A DNA stretch of 64,000 nucleotides from JAWXBM01 sp964470455 (lineage in GTDB: Bacteria > Pseudomonadota > Gammaproteobacteria > Xanthomonadales > SZUA-36). Of this stretch, positions 1 to 8,344 are shown in pieces. Positions within the stretch are counted from its first letter, which is position 1. Every line of letters begins with the position of its first letter. The stretch spans positions 1 to 64,000 of the forward strand of contig CAYYCX010000002.1 in the NCBI GenBank assembly GCA_964470455.1. Direction: 5' to 3'. The translations under genes were made by a program, and so were the position numbers. The notes beneath the pieces are model-generated. The model was not told the origin of the DNA. It made no database searches and was given only the letters and a program-made list of their open reading frames with translations.

Positions 1-57
1 CGTTTTGAAAGTCCGCCCGTATCGGGTGGATCGAGTCAATTGAACAGGAGGGAATAC

Positions 58-468
58 ATGAATATGCATTTAAAGAACCTGCTTCTGGTGCTGTGTACTG
101 CGCTGCTGCTGGCCGCTTGCGGCAACAAGGAAGATACCTCCGCAACCATGGAAGAAGCTGCGGACAAGGTTTCAGCTGCTGCCGATGATGCAGCCGATGC
201 CGTATCGGATGCCTATGACGAAACCTCGGACGCCGTTTCAGACACGTACGATGACGCTGCCGATGCCGCCGCGGATGCCTATGATGATGCGGCTGACGCG
301 GTTTCAGACACGGTTGATTCCGCCTCCGATGCCGTATCGGATGCTTATGATGATGCTTCAGATGCGGTTTCTGACGCCATGGATGACGCCAGTGATGCTG
401 CGGAAGATGCCGCGGATGAAGTTGAAGATGCAGCGGATGATGCTGCCGAGAAAATGTCTGACAGCTGA
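58..468 (+). CDS. Acidic lipoprotein made of 11-residue repeats
   Basis: This 136-residue protein starts with a lipoprotein signal peptide whose lipobox LLAAC puts the lipidated cysteine at residue 21. The ATG at 58 is chosen because a GGAGGG ribosome site lies just upstream; an in-frame TTG at 40 has none. From about residue 44 the chain is built almost wholly of hendecads of the type DDAADAVSDAY, about seven in register, followed by a degenerate Ala/Glu/Asp end. The composition is nearly all Ala, Asp, Ser, Val and Tyr, so the protein is extremely acidic. Eleven-residue periodicity fits an amphipathic right-handed coiled coil or an LEA/apolipoprotein-like helix. It probably sits on the inner leaflet of the outer membrane or its periplasmic face. 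Its function is not known to me. A strong terminator follows, so it looks monocistronic. Confidence 0.85.
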   Translation: MNMHLKNLLLVLCTALLLAACGNKEDTSATMEEAADKVSAAADDAADAVSDAYDETSDAVSDTYDDAADAAADAYDDAADAVSDTVDSASDAVSDAYDDASDAVSDAMDDASDAAEDAADEVEDAADDAAEKMSDS

Positions 469-495
469 AACCCTGCTGGTTTTGCTGTGTGACAA

Positions 496-528
496 AGGCC
501 CCGGGCAAACACCCGGGGCTTTTTTTTT
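496..528 (+). terminator. Rho-independent terminator of the hendecad lipoprotein
   Basis: An 8-bp GC stem, GCCCCGGG with CCCGGGGC, encloses a 6-base loop and is followed by nine T residues. It lies 28 bases after the lipoprotein stop codon and just before the convergent glutaredoxin fusion gene. Confidence 0.92.
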
Positions 529-539
529 AAACCATCAAA

Positions 540-1463
540 TCAATAACGTGGAACGCTACTGTCCACTTCCTGCGACCAGGCATCCATGCCACCCTGGACA
601 TTGAATACCTGGCTGAATCCCTGTTTGCGGAAATATTCCGCCGCGCCGAGGCTGCTGTTGCCGTGATGGCAGATGAACGCCAGCGCAGTGTCTTTCGGCA
701 ACTGGCCGAGTTGCTCCATGGTCTCCTCATCCAGTGGCCTGGCTCCGTCAATGCTGGCCTTGGCCCGGTCGTCGGCATTACGCACATCCACCAGGACGAT
801 ATTGCCGGCAGCCAGCCGTGACGCCAGGTCAGTTACGCTCAAATTCTGCACCGGTGGAGGCGCTTCCGGCAGCGAAACGGACAGGCCTTCGCCGGTCATC
901 ACTTTCACCCAGTCGATGACCGCACCCCTGGCTCTCTGCGCAGTGGCGATGTCCATGGCGATGTCTACCCCGTTCGCCGAGGAAATGACTTCGCCGCCCT
1001 GCAGGGGGCCGAGATTGAATTGCGAATCCCAGGCTGAATCGATGGAGAAGTGCAAGGCCATGCCGTCATGGCCCTGCATGGCCTGGCGGATTTTCTCCGC
1101 TGCCGCATCGGTGAGGGTGATCTCCGGAGGCGTGCGGTCGGGTGCCGGCATACCCAGCTGCTGGTGCAGCTCGCCGGAATTCAGCATCGACAGGACGATA
1201 TCGCATCCACCCACCAACTCGCCGTTGATATAAAGCTGCGGAATGGTGGGCCAGTTGCCATAAGCCTTGATGCCTTCCCGCACCTCTTCGTCTTCCAGCA
1301 CGTTGAAGGACGCGTAGGAAGGCAACACGCTGTCCAGGGCGGCTACTGTGCGCGCTGAAAAGCCACACATCGGCTGCTTGGGCGTACCTTTCATGAACAG
1401 TACCACCGGGTTGCCTTTCACCAGTTGCTCAATCCTTTCGTGAACAGCGGTATCCAGGTTCAT
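540..1463 (-). CDS. Monothiol glutaredoxin / A-type-like / rhodanese fusion
   Basis: Three domains are visible in 307 residues. Residues 1-105 are a Grx4/GrxD-type monothiol glutaredoxin with the CGFS active site at 33-36 and the WPTIPQLYI stretch typical of Fe-S-binding glutaredoxins. Residues 113-195 resemble an IscA/HesB A-type carrier fold, but the three conserved cysteines of that family are absent. Residues 207-307 are a rhodanese domain with DVRNADDR and the persulfide loop CHHGNSS, catalytic Cys265. The likely role is cytosolic Fe-S cluster or sulfur trafficking. The start has GGAG seven bases upstream. Grx4-rhodanese fusions are known in gammaproteobacteria; the cysteine-free middle domain is the odd feature. 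Confidence 0.88.
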   Translation of the reverse strand: MNLDTAVHERIEQLVKGNPVVLFMKGTPKQPMCGFSARTVAALDSVLPSYASFNVLEDEEVREGIKAYGNWPTIPQLYINGELVGGCDIVLSMLNSGELHQQLGMPAPDRTPPEITLTDAAAEKIRQAMQGHDGMALHFSIDSAWDSQFNLGPLQGGEVISSANGVDIAMDIATAQRARGAVIDWVKVMTGEGLSVSLPEAPPPVQNLSVTDLASRLAAGNIVLVDVRNADDRAKASIDGARPLDEETMEQLGQLPKDTALAFICHHGNSSLGAAEYFRKQGFSQVFNVQGGMDAWSQEVDSSVPRY

Positions 1464-1589
1464 AGTAAAACTCCAGTTTGATGAAGACGCAGGGGCCTAT
1501 GCCAAGCCCGCTGACCCATAGTAACAATATGCGGCTCATGTGCTGTGTATCAAGAGCATGCATTTGCAGCGGCGGGGCCGCAGCCCGGT

Positions 1590-2810
1590 TCAGTGCCAGG
1601 TCTGGTTCCGCACCGACTCTGCCGTCAGGCTGCGCGTATGCTCGTCATAGAGAATGCTGCCGGGAAAGGCCACTGTGCCTTCGGCCAGCCCGGTTTTGCG
1701 GATGGCGGCGTGAATCTCGTTGATTCCCTGGGGCGCCAGCGGGTAATAGTGCTCCAGGATACCGTCGTGCGCGTGGCTGACGCAGACAGTGCCCAGCTCG
1801 GCAAAACTATGCTCGGTAACGCTGGCATCGCTGTCCTGCGCAGAGTGTACCGATTCCTCGGTGAAATAACCTCCGGTGATTTCCCGTCCGGCCTGCCCGG
1901 GGGCATGAAATGCAACCCTGATGCCATGGGCGCGCAGGGTTGTCAGATACTGGCGCAGCTTGCGGGTCCAATCGGCATAACCCCCGGCCAGCTTGCCGCG
2001 CCAGGGCTCGGTGGATTTGCCCGCGCCTTGCCGGGCCCAATAGTCAAACGTTTGGTATTCGATGTGCACGGCGCCGTCGCGCCAGGTGAGCACCGGTCCG
2101 GAGTCGGCCTGCACGGTGAACTCCCTGCTGCTTTGTTCCAGCGCGGCATCGATCAGTTCCCACAGCGGCAAAAAGCCGAAATGCTCCAGTTGCAGACGGA
2201 ACATGGCGCGCAGGTCGGTGAGGGTCATGAAACGGGCATGGTTGATGCGAACACCAAATGCCGATGCCAGCCACTGCGCTGAATGCGCCGAGAGCTGGCC
2301 GCGTTCCAGGAAGCAATGCTCCATCTCCTGGCCCAGCTTCGCGACTTCCGCGGCAGGGCCGGAGAGCACGATGGGCAGCACCTGCAGGATTCCCAGCGGA
2401 ATTTCAGCTTCCGGTTGCAGTTCTGGAAACGGCATGCGCCCATTGCTGGCGCCGATGCTCAGCAGGCGTGAACCCTGGGATTGCCCGGCCTGTTGCAGGG
2501 CTTGCCGCAGTGCTGCAAACACCGGGTAAGCGGGCCGCAGCACCTGGGTCTGGTCAAACAGCGCACCGGCCGCAACCAGGCTGCAGCGGTTGCTGCCGGG
2601 CAGCAGAGTCGCAAGGTCGGCGGCGAGATGGGCCAGCAGCTGGTCCGCATCCGCCTTTGACAGCAGCCTGGGGCATGAGGCTGCTGCACCGTGATAGCGG
2701 GTTGCATCGGTTTCGATGGCTACCAGCAATGAGTAGCTGGAACTTTCCTGCATGGCTGGCCTGTTGGTCTGTGCCTGTTGATGGGCTTGATTTCTGGGTG
2801 TTTTCAGCAT
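1590..2810 (-). CDS. Conserved-looking protein of unknown function
   Basis: I do not recognise this 406-residue protein. It has no clear signal peptide or membrane segment and reads as a soluble globular protein with normal codon use for the window. Noticeable patches are an HARFMTLTDLRAMFRLQLEH helix near residue 200 and a C-terminal VSHAHDGILEHYYPLAP segment with several His and Asp that could bind metal. There is a possible internal start at residue 20 (2753), which would remove a Gln-rich lead; neither start has a good ribosome site. It is transcribed away from elaA and toward nothing obvious, as an isolated minus-strand gene. Confidence 0.75.
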   Translation of the reverse strand: MLKTPRNQAHQQAQTNRPAMQESSSYSLLVAIETDATRYHGAAASCPRLLSKADADQLLAHLAADLATLLPGSNRCSLVAAGALFDQTQVLRPAYPVFAALRQALQQAGQSQGSRLLSIGASNGRMPFPELQPEAEIPLGILQVLPIVLSGPAAEVAKLGQEMEHCFLERGQLSAHSAQWLASAFGVRINHARFMTLTDLRAMFRLQLEHFGFLPLWELIDAALEQSSREFTVQADSGPVLTWRDGAVHIEYQTFDYWARQGAGKSTEPWRGKLAGGYADWTRKLRQYLTTLRAHGIRVAFHAPGQAGREITGGYFTEESVHSAQDSDASVTEHSFAELGTVCVSHAHDGILEHYYPLAPQGINEIHAAIRKTGLAEGTVAFPGSILYDEHTRSLTAESVRNQTWH

Positions 2811-2841
2811 TGTAAGGGATAATCAGCGTGAATAAAGTCTA

Positions 2842-3342
2842 ATGTCCGGAATGGAAAGCATGCAGGCAAAAGAGCATCTCAAGGATCTGTCATGGCAATG
2901 GCTGCAACTCGAGCAGATGTCACCGCAGTTGCTGTACCGGCTGCTGGCGTTTCGGGAATCGATCTTTGTGGTCGAGCAGGCCTGCCCCTACCAGGAGCTG
3001 GATGGCCGGGACGAATTCGCCTGGCACCTGCTGGGCCAGCGATCCGGTCATGTGCTGGCCTGTTTGCGGATATTGCCGCCACCCACCGGCAACCGTCGTT
3101 ACCGCATCGGCCGCGTGGCGGTGGGTGAATCAGAACGGGGCAGGGGCCTGGCCCGGGAAATGCTGCTGATGGCCGAACACCGCATTGCCGAAGCGGATGC
3201 TGCGGCGGAAATCGTGCTGGATGCGCAGAGTTACCTGTTGCCCTTTTACCAGGCCTTGGGTTACGCGATCAGCCGCGAGGAATTCCTCGAGGACGGCATA
3301 CCTCACCGGCCCATGAACAAGCAATTGCAGGCTTCAGGCTGA
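2842..3342 (+). CDS. elaA: ElaA-family GNAT N-acetyltransferase
   Basis: The 166-residue protein matches the ElaA family of small GNAT acyl-CoA N-acyltransferases. The family start is visible as LYRLLAFRESIFVVEQACPY followed by ELDGRDEFAWHL. The acetyl-CoA loop appears as RIGRVAVGESERGRGLAREML, and the domain ends in the LDAQSYLLPFYQALGY signature. The substrate is unknown even for the E. coli protein. Alternative ATG codons lie at 2851 and 2860, and GGAA precedes the latter, so the true start may be a few residues downstream. It is divergent from the unknown gene at 1590-2810. Confidence 0.9.
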   Translation: MSGMESMQAKEHLKDLSWQWLQLEQMSPQLLYRLLAFRESIFVVEQACPYQELDGRDEFAWHLLGQRSGHVLACLRILPPPTGNRRYRIGRVAVGESERGRGLAREMLLMAEHRIAEADAAAEIVLDAQSYLLPFYQALGYAISREEFLEDGIPHRPMNKQLQASG

Positions 3343-3355
3343 ACTCCCGAAGCGC

Positions 3356-3916
3356 CTAGAACAGCGAAAATGGTGAACCGCCGCCGCCGCCGGAACTGCC
3401 ACCGCGCCGCCGCCGTCGGCGCATGCGCGAGTGCAGTTGCTGGCGCCGCTCCTCCAGCCAGTCGGAACGCTCCAGGTCGGCCGCTCCGTCACCCAGCCGG
3501 GTGGCTTCCGCGGCGCGGAACACACAGAAATCCCGGTAGGCCTGCAACTCGTGTTCCAGCGCCTGGGTGCAGATCTCGATCATGATGGCGTCATCGAGAA
3601 AACCGAGGCCGGGTATGTCGTCAGGAATCAGGTCCTGGGGCTCGGAAAAATACGACAGGGCCTGCAGCACCCGTGAACGGTCTTCATCTTCCAGCCCCCA
3701 GGCTTTGTCCACCACCATGCCGATCAGCGATTCCAGCCTTTGCATGCGTTCGCGAATGAAGTCTGAAGTATCTGAGTTCCAGATCTGCACCAGTATCTTG
3801 CGGGCGTTGGCGATAATCGTCGCCTCATCGAGGTTGCCTACGGCTTCGTGCGCTCGCTGCATCACCTGGCGGAAGTGATCCAGGTCGGTATCGCTGAGTT
3901 CAAAAGTGATTTTCAT
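3356..3916 (-). CDS. DUF1232 (YkvA-like) protein with Arg/Gly-rich tail
   Basis: The centre of this 186-residue protein carries the DUF1232/YkvA signature: ALSYFSEPQDLIPDDIPG followed by LGFLDDAIMI, near residues 86-115. The rest is mainly helical. The last 35 residues are unusual, with a run of Arg (about 167-172), then Gly/Ser-rich sequence ending in PFSLF. That looks disordered and strongly basic, so nucleic-acid or membrane-surface contact is possible. DUF1232 proteins have no agreed function. The gene converges with elaA, 13 bases apart. Confidence 0.8.
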   Translation of the reverse strand: MKITFELSDTDLDHFRQVMQRAHEAVGNLDEATIIANARKILVQIWNSDTSDFIRERMQRLESLIGMVVDKAWGLEDEDRSRVLQALSYFSEPQDLIPDDIPGLGFLDDAIMIEICTQALEHELQAYRDFCVFRAAEATRLGDGAADLERSDWLEERRQQLHSRMRRRRRRGGSSGGGGGSPFSLF

Positions 3917-4041
3917 GGGGTTCGCTTGCCCTGGCTGTCGCCGGTTAGGTGGCGCTTTTTGCTAGCCTAATTGGCGGGGCGCATAGCGTCAATGTCGGCC
4001 TTCGATGCCGGGGCCCGGGTTTTGCCGGCTGGCGTAGCGCA

Positions 4042-4530
4042 TCAGCGCGGCTCACGCGTACGGCTGGAGGTTGAACGGTATTGGCCCGGGCGCCCAGGCA
4101 CCGGGTACAGGTAGCCTTCGTAGCGGAAAGGTACATTGCCATCCTGTTGCGTGCGCATTTCGCCTTCCAGGAAAAACGGCAGGTTTTCCACATCATGGTT
4201 TTCCAGTGTGGCCAGCACGTCGCGGGCAAATTCATCCGGCAACTTGTTCACGGCGATTTCCTCGGTAGTGTTGGGGTCGATGGAGAGGGCCATGGACTCC
4301 GCGTGCCGGGTCAGTTCAGCATCCTGTACCCGTATGGTGATCTGGATCTGTTCGATATCCAGGGGTACATCGTTGATGTTGCGGATGTTGAACGAGGCTG
4401 CCAGGTTTTCACCCTGGATGGTCATGCTGGATATCGAAACGACCGGCGTCTTGCCTTTGACCTTGTGCGGCCCGCAGGCCGAACACAGGCTGACGAATAT
4501 CAGTAGCAGCAGAAGGTTTGCGGATTTCAT
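4042..4530 (-). CDS. LEA14-like (WHy-domain-like) lipoprotein
   Basis: The protein has 162 residues and a lipoprotein signal with lipobox LCSAC, Cys19. The ATG at 4530 has GGGGAT upstream and gives a proper signal peptide; a longer frame to 4650 overlaps the upstream gene and is not convincing. The mature part resembles LEA14/WHy beta-sandwich proteins: SISSMTIQGENLAASFNIRN followed by a NINDVPLDIEQI segment. Such proteins are linked to desiccation or envelope stress. It is the last gene after the peptide ABC importer, 22 bases beyond its second ATPase, so it may be co-transcribed. Confidence 0.75.
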   Translation of the reverse strand: MKSANLLLLLIFVSLCSACGPHKVKGKTPVVSISSMTIQGENLAASFNIRNINDVPLDIEQIQITIRVQDAELTRHAESMALSIDPNTTEEIAVNKLPDEFARDVLATLENHDVENLPFFLEGEMRTQQDGNVPFRYEGYLYPVPGRPGQYRSTSSRTREPR

Positions 4531-4552
4531 GGTGATCCCCGATACACAATTG

Positions 4553-5545
4553 TTACGAATGGGCCTCAGGATACAGGTGGCACCGGACCCGGTGAAGTAA
4601 ACCATCGCAGGACTCCGGCAGGACCTGCTCATCCGGCGGCACGCTCGCACATGGCTCCAGCCGGAGCTTGCAGCGTGGATGAAACACGCAACCCGAAGGT
4701 GGTTGCAAAGCTGAAGGTGGTTCGCCGTCCAGAACCGGCCGGTCGCTTTGAACGGGGTCCCAGTTGCTCACGGCGGCCTGCAGCAGGGCACGGCTGTAGG
4801 GGTGGGCGGGTGAGCGAAAAAACTGCCCGGCCCCGGCGAACTCCACCAACCGCCCCAGGTACATCACGCCCACGCGGTCGGCAACCTGTTGCACCATGGC
4901 AAGGTCGTGCGCGATCAGCAGGAACCCGATGTTTTTTTCTTCCCGCAGCGAACGCAGCAATTGCAGCATGCGCGCCTGTTCCGATACATCCAGGGCAGAC
5001 AAGGGCTCGTCGGCGACGATCAGCGAAGGTTCACACAACAACGCACGCGCCAATGCAACGCGCTGCTTCTGCCCGCCGGAAAGCTGGTGCGGATAATGCG
5101 ACAGGAGTTCGGCCGGGAGGTTGACGGACTGCAATGCCGCGTGGATCTTCCGGCGAACGCCGGAGCCCGGCTCCGATCGCTGCTGCAGGGGTTCCTGGAG
5201 GGTCTTCGCCACCGTTCGCCGTGGCGACAACGCTGAATGCGGATCCTGGAAAATCAGCTGCACGTCGCGATGCCATTCGCAGCGCTGCTGTGCCGTCATG
5301 CCGGCCACATCCACGCCGCGGAACAACACTGCGCCGGATGCTGCCGGCAACAGCCCCAGCAGGCTTCTGGCCAGGCTGGATTTTCCGCAACCCGACTCGC
5401 CCACGATGGCGACTATTTCACCCGCGCTCAAACCCAGGCTGAGCTGGCGTACCGCTTCCAGTGACCGTTTCGGCCCGTGATGCTGCTGCATGGAATGGCA
5501 GACTGTCAGGTCGCGGGCCTCCAACAGGGGAATGGCGTTATTCAT
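4553..5545 (-). CDS. Peptide ABC importer ATPase (OppF/DppF-like)
   Basis: This is a 330-residue ABC ATPase of the oligopeptide/dipeptide importer type. Walker A is GESGCGKSS, the signature is LSGGQKQRVALARAL and Walker B is LIVADEPLSALD. The C-terminus has the oligo_HPY region, HPYSRALLQAAVSNW, followed by a cysteine-containing CVFHPRCKLRLEPC segment typical of these subunits. It is the distal of two ATPases in the operon and would pair with the OppD-like subunit to energise uptake. Confidence 0.92.
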   Translation of the reverse strand: MNNAIPLLEARDLTVCHSMQQHHGPKRSLEAVRQLSLGLSAGEIVAIVGESGCGKSSLARSLLGLLPAASGAVLFRGVDVAGMTAQQRCEWHRDVQLIFQDPHSALSPRRTVAKTLQEPLQQRSEPGSGVRRKIHAALQSVNLPAELLSHYPHQLSGGQKQRVALARALLCEPSLIVADEPLSALDVSEQARMLQLLRSLREEKNIGFLLIAHDLAMVQQVADRVGVMYLGRLVEFAGAGQFFRSPAHPYSRALLQAAVSNWDPVQSDRPVLDGEPPSALQPPSGCVFHPRCKLRLEPCASVPPDEQVLPESCDGLLHRVRCHLYPEAHS

Positions 5546-5554
5546 GCACCGATT

Positions 5555-6574
5555 CTATCGTTCGCCCAGAGGATGAAAACAGCAGTGGTAGCCAGGTGTG
5601 TCGCCTTCGGCCACAGGCTCGGGACGCTGTTGGCGGCAGGTTTCGCTTGCGCGGTTGCAGCGCTCCGCAAAAGCACAACCCCGAATGTGCTTCGCCAGGT
5701 CGGCAGCGCGCCCCGCAACCGGCTGGACTGCAATCGGCGTATGCGCAGACACACGCGCCGTGGCCTGCAACAGCATCGAGGTGTAAGGGTGTTGCGGCTG
5801 ACTGAGCAACCGGCTGCTGGGTCCGCTTTCCACCACCCGGCCCGCATACATCACCAGCACCTGGTCGCAGATCCGCGCCACGGCGGCCAGGTCGTGCGAA
5901 ATCAGCAGGATGGCGATGCCGCGCTGCGATGCCGCCCGGCGCAGCAGCGCCAGTACCTGTTCACGGCTGGAAATATCCAGCGAAGAAGTGGCTTCATCGG
6001 CAATCAGCACCCTGGGCTCGCAAGACAGCGCCAGGGCGATGAGCACACGCTGGCGCATGCCACCGGAAAGCTGGTGTGGATAACTGGCAAGGATTCGGCC
6101 GGTATCCGCCAGGCCGCAGTCCCTGAGGTTGGCAACCGCGATCTCGCGGGCGTTGTGCTGGTCCACCCGCCTGTGCCGGGAAATGATCCGCGCCATCTGC
6201 TGGCCGATCCTGAAAACCGGGTCCAGGGCTGATTGCGGTTCCTGGAAGATCATTGCGATCTGGCCACCGCGCAGGTGGCGCCAGCCTGCCTCATCCAGCG
6301 TGGACAGATCCCGGTCGGCACTTCCGGTGCGCAGGGTGAGCTGCCCAGCCTGCACTTTTGCCGAGGGGCCGGGCACCAGGCCCAGCAGCGCGTTGGCTGT
6401 GAGGGACTTGCCACAGCCGGATTCACCCACAAGTCCGGTCACCTGGCCGGCATGCAGGTCCAGGTCAACGCCCTTCAGCAGTTCGGCAGGGCCGCGGGAA
6501 AGTGGTACTGAAACGCGCAGGCCCCGCAGGGTCAGGACCGCTTCCGGTGGGGTGGCTGTGGCTGGCCCGTTCAT
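5555..6574 (-). CDS. Peptide ABC importer ATPase (OppD/DppD-like)
   Basis: A 339-residue ABC ATPase with Walker A GESGCGKSL, the FQEPQSALDPVF Q-loop, the signature LSGGMRQRVLIALAL and Walker B VLIADEATSSLD. The oligo_HPY end, QHPYTSMLLQATARV, is followed by a Cys-rich CAFAERCNRASETC stretch. Its ATG overlaps the stop of the upstream permease gene as ATGA, which points to translational coupling. Nine bases separate it from the second ATPase gene. Confidence 0.92.
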   Translation of the reverse strand: MNGPATATPPEAVLTLRGLRVSVPLSRGPAELLKGVDLDLHAGQVTGLVGESGCGKSLTANALLGLVPGPSAKVQAGQLTLRTGSADRDLSTLDEAGWRHLRGGQIAMIFQEPQSALDPVFRIGQQMARIISRHRRVDQHNAREIAVANLRDCGLADTGRILASYPHQLSGGMRQRVLIALALSCEPRVLIADEATSSLDISSREQVLALLRRAASQRGIAILLISHDLAAVARICDQVLVMYAGRVVESGPSSRLLSQPQHPYTSMLLQATARVSAHTPIAVQPVAGRAADLAKHIRGCAFAERCNRASETCRQQRPEPVAEGDTPGYHCCFHPLGER

Positions 6575-7386
6575 GCCGGGAGGTGCCGCGGGTCGAGTGC
6601 TGTTTGCATGGAGTCAGCCAGCAGGTTGAATGCCAGCAACAGCGCAAACAGGGGCAGCGAGGCCGCCCAGAAATTGTTGAACTGACCGGCCAGCACTTCC
6701 TGCGTGCTCTCCGCCAGCATCAGGCCCCAGCTCACACCATCCTGCACGCCCAGGCCCAGGAAACTGAGTATCACCTCGGCCTTGATGGCGGCGGCAAACA
6801 CGATGGCGGCCTGCGCTAGCACCAGGTGATACGTATTGGGCAATACATGCCGCAGCATGATGCGCCAACCGGGCAGGCCCAGCAGGCCGGCCGAGAGCAC
6901 GAACTCCTGTTCGCGCAGGCGCAGCACTTCGGCGCGCACCAGGCGGGCGGTGGTAGTCCAGAAACAGGCCACCATGGCGATCTGCATGGCGAAGGGATAG
7001 CCACGCAGGGCGAAGGCCAGGGCTGCGACAAACAGGTAAAACGGAATGGAGTCCATGATGCCCATGACGAGAACCATGGCTTCTCCCAGCCAGTTGTCCC
7101 GGTACCAGGCTGCCACCGCGCCGGCGCAGCAGCCGATCAACGCGGTGCAGGCGGTTACCAGCATGCCGATTTCAAAGGCCACTTTTACGCTGTACACCGA
7201 TCGCTGGAAGATATCCTGGCCAAGTACGTTGGTGCCCCACCAGTGGTTTGCGCTGCTGGACTCCCAGCGACCGCCGGTGGCCGCGGCCCAGTCCTGCCCG
7301 GCCATTCCCAGCAAAACGAGCAGCCAGACCAGCGCGAACGTTGCGATCAGGGCAAGCCCGATTCCGCCTGCCAGCCCACTTCTCAT
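6571..7386 (-). CDS. Peptide ABC importer permease (OppC/DppC-like)
   Basis: This 271-residue inner-membrane protein shows the OppC/DppC pattern: one N-terminal helix, then GTNVLGQDIFQRSVYSVKVA, several transmembrane segments and the EAA loop near RAEVLRLREQEFVLSAGLLG. GVQDGVSWGLMLAES is a typical late motif. It overlaps both neighbours by four bases (ATGA), consistent with a coupled operon. Confidence 0.92.
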   Translation of the reverse strand: MRSGLAGGIGLALIATFALVWLLVLLGMAGQDWAAATGGRWESSSANHWWGTNVLGQDIFQRSVYSVKVAFEIGMLVTACTALIGCCAGAVAAWYRDNWLGEAMVLVMGIMDSIPFYLFVAALAFALRGYPFAMQIAMVACFWTTTARLVRAEVLRLREQEFVLSAGLLGLPGWRIMLRHVLPNTYHLVLAQAAIVFAAAIKAEVILSFLGLGVQDGVSWGLMLAESTQEVLAGQFNNFWAASLPLFALLLAFNLLADSMQTALDPRHLPA

Positions 7387-8339
7387 CGGACGCGCGGGTC
7401 TGCCAGCCGGTAGGTTGCATCGGCCAGCAGGGTCACCAGGACAAACAATACAGCCGTCAGTGCGACCACGGCTTTGAGCACCGGCTGGTCGCCGTTGGTG
7501 ATGGCATCGAAAGTGATCTTGCCGATTCCCGGAATGCCAAAATAGGTTTCGAGCAACAGGCTGCCGGATACCAGCACCAGGGGCAGTGAAAACATGATCC
7601 TGGTCAGTACCGCTACCAGGCTGTTCTTCAGCACGTGAACCGCGAGCAACGTGAAGGTTGAAGCACCGTAGGCGCGGGCCACCCGAATATGCTCACGGCC
7701 GGCTTCCTCGCTGAACACGGCACGGTAAAACCGGGCGTTGTAGCCCGCCGTTGCCAGCAGCAGGGACAAGGTTGGAACAAACACGTAATACACATAGCTC
7801 GATATCCCGGAAACATTCCAGCCCCGGGCGGGAAAAAGGTTGAGGCCGTAAGGGGTGCAGAGCAGCACCTGCAGGGCAATCACGATGATGAGGAAGCTGA
7901 TGCTGATGGCGCCCACCGAAGCCAGCGTGATGAGCTGGTCCAGCCAGCGCCCCCGCTGCCAGGTGGCCAGCATTCCCAGCACCGCTCCCAACACATGGCC
8001 CAGGATGAATCCGGGCAGCACCAGCGCCAGGCTGATGGGCAGGCTGCGGCCGAGGATGCTGCGGACATTTTCCCCGCTGGACTGGGAATGGCCAAGGTCG
8101 AGCGTCAGCAACTGTTTCAGGTAGGCTCCATAACGCTGCAGGAAGGGCTGGTCATAGCCCAGCTGTTGGCGAACCTCCGCAATCTGCTCTGGTGTGGCAT
8201 TCTTGCCGATCAGCACGTAGGTCTGGTCCGGGCCGTAATAAACCATCAGCAGGAAGCTGACCAGCGTAACGCCCAGAACCAGTAACAGCGCCTGCCACAG
8301 TTTTCTCAGGAGGGAAGAGCCACTCGCCGTCGTGCTCAT
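7383..8339 (-). CDS. Peptide ABC importer permease (OppB/DppB-like)
   Basis: From the ATG at 8339 this is a 318-residue permease beginning MSTTASGSSLLRKLWQALLL. A longer frame to 8498 lies inside the binding-protein gene and is rejected. The first helix is followed by the family's periplasmic loop (QLGYDQPFLQRYGAYLKQ, then LLTLDLGHSQ), then five more helices and the ARAYGASTFTLLAVHVLKNS coupling loop. The start lies five bases after the stop of the substrate-binding gene. Confidence 0.92.
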   Translation of the reverse strand: MSTTASGSSLLRKLWQALLLVLGVTLVSFLLMVYYGPDQTYVLIGKNATPEQIAEVRQQLGYDQPFLQRYGAYLKQLLTLDLGHSQSSGENVRSILGRSLPISLALVLPGFILGHVLGAVLGMLATWQRGRWLDQLITLASVGAISISFLIIVIALQVLLCTPYGLNLFPARGWNVSGISSYVYYVFVPTLSLLLATAGYNARFYRAVFSEEAGREHIRVARAYGASTFTLLAVHVLKNSLVAVLTRIMFSLPLVLVSGSLLLETYFGIPGIGKITFDAITNGDQPVLKAVVALTAVLFVLVTLLADATYRLADPRVR

Positions 8340-8344
8340 GTGGC

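Noticed and set aside
185..604. Met/Pro-rich frame over the hendecad lipoprotein
   Set aside because: It is an out-of-frame shadow of the 33-base repeats and runs through the terminator.
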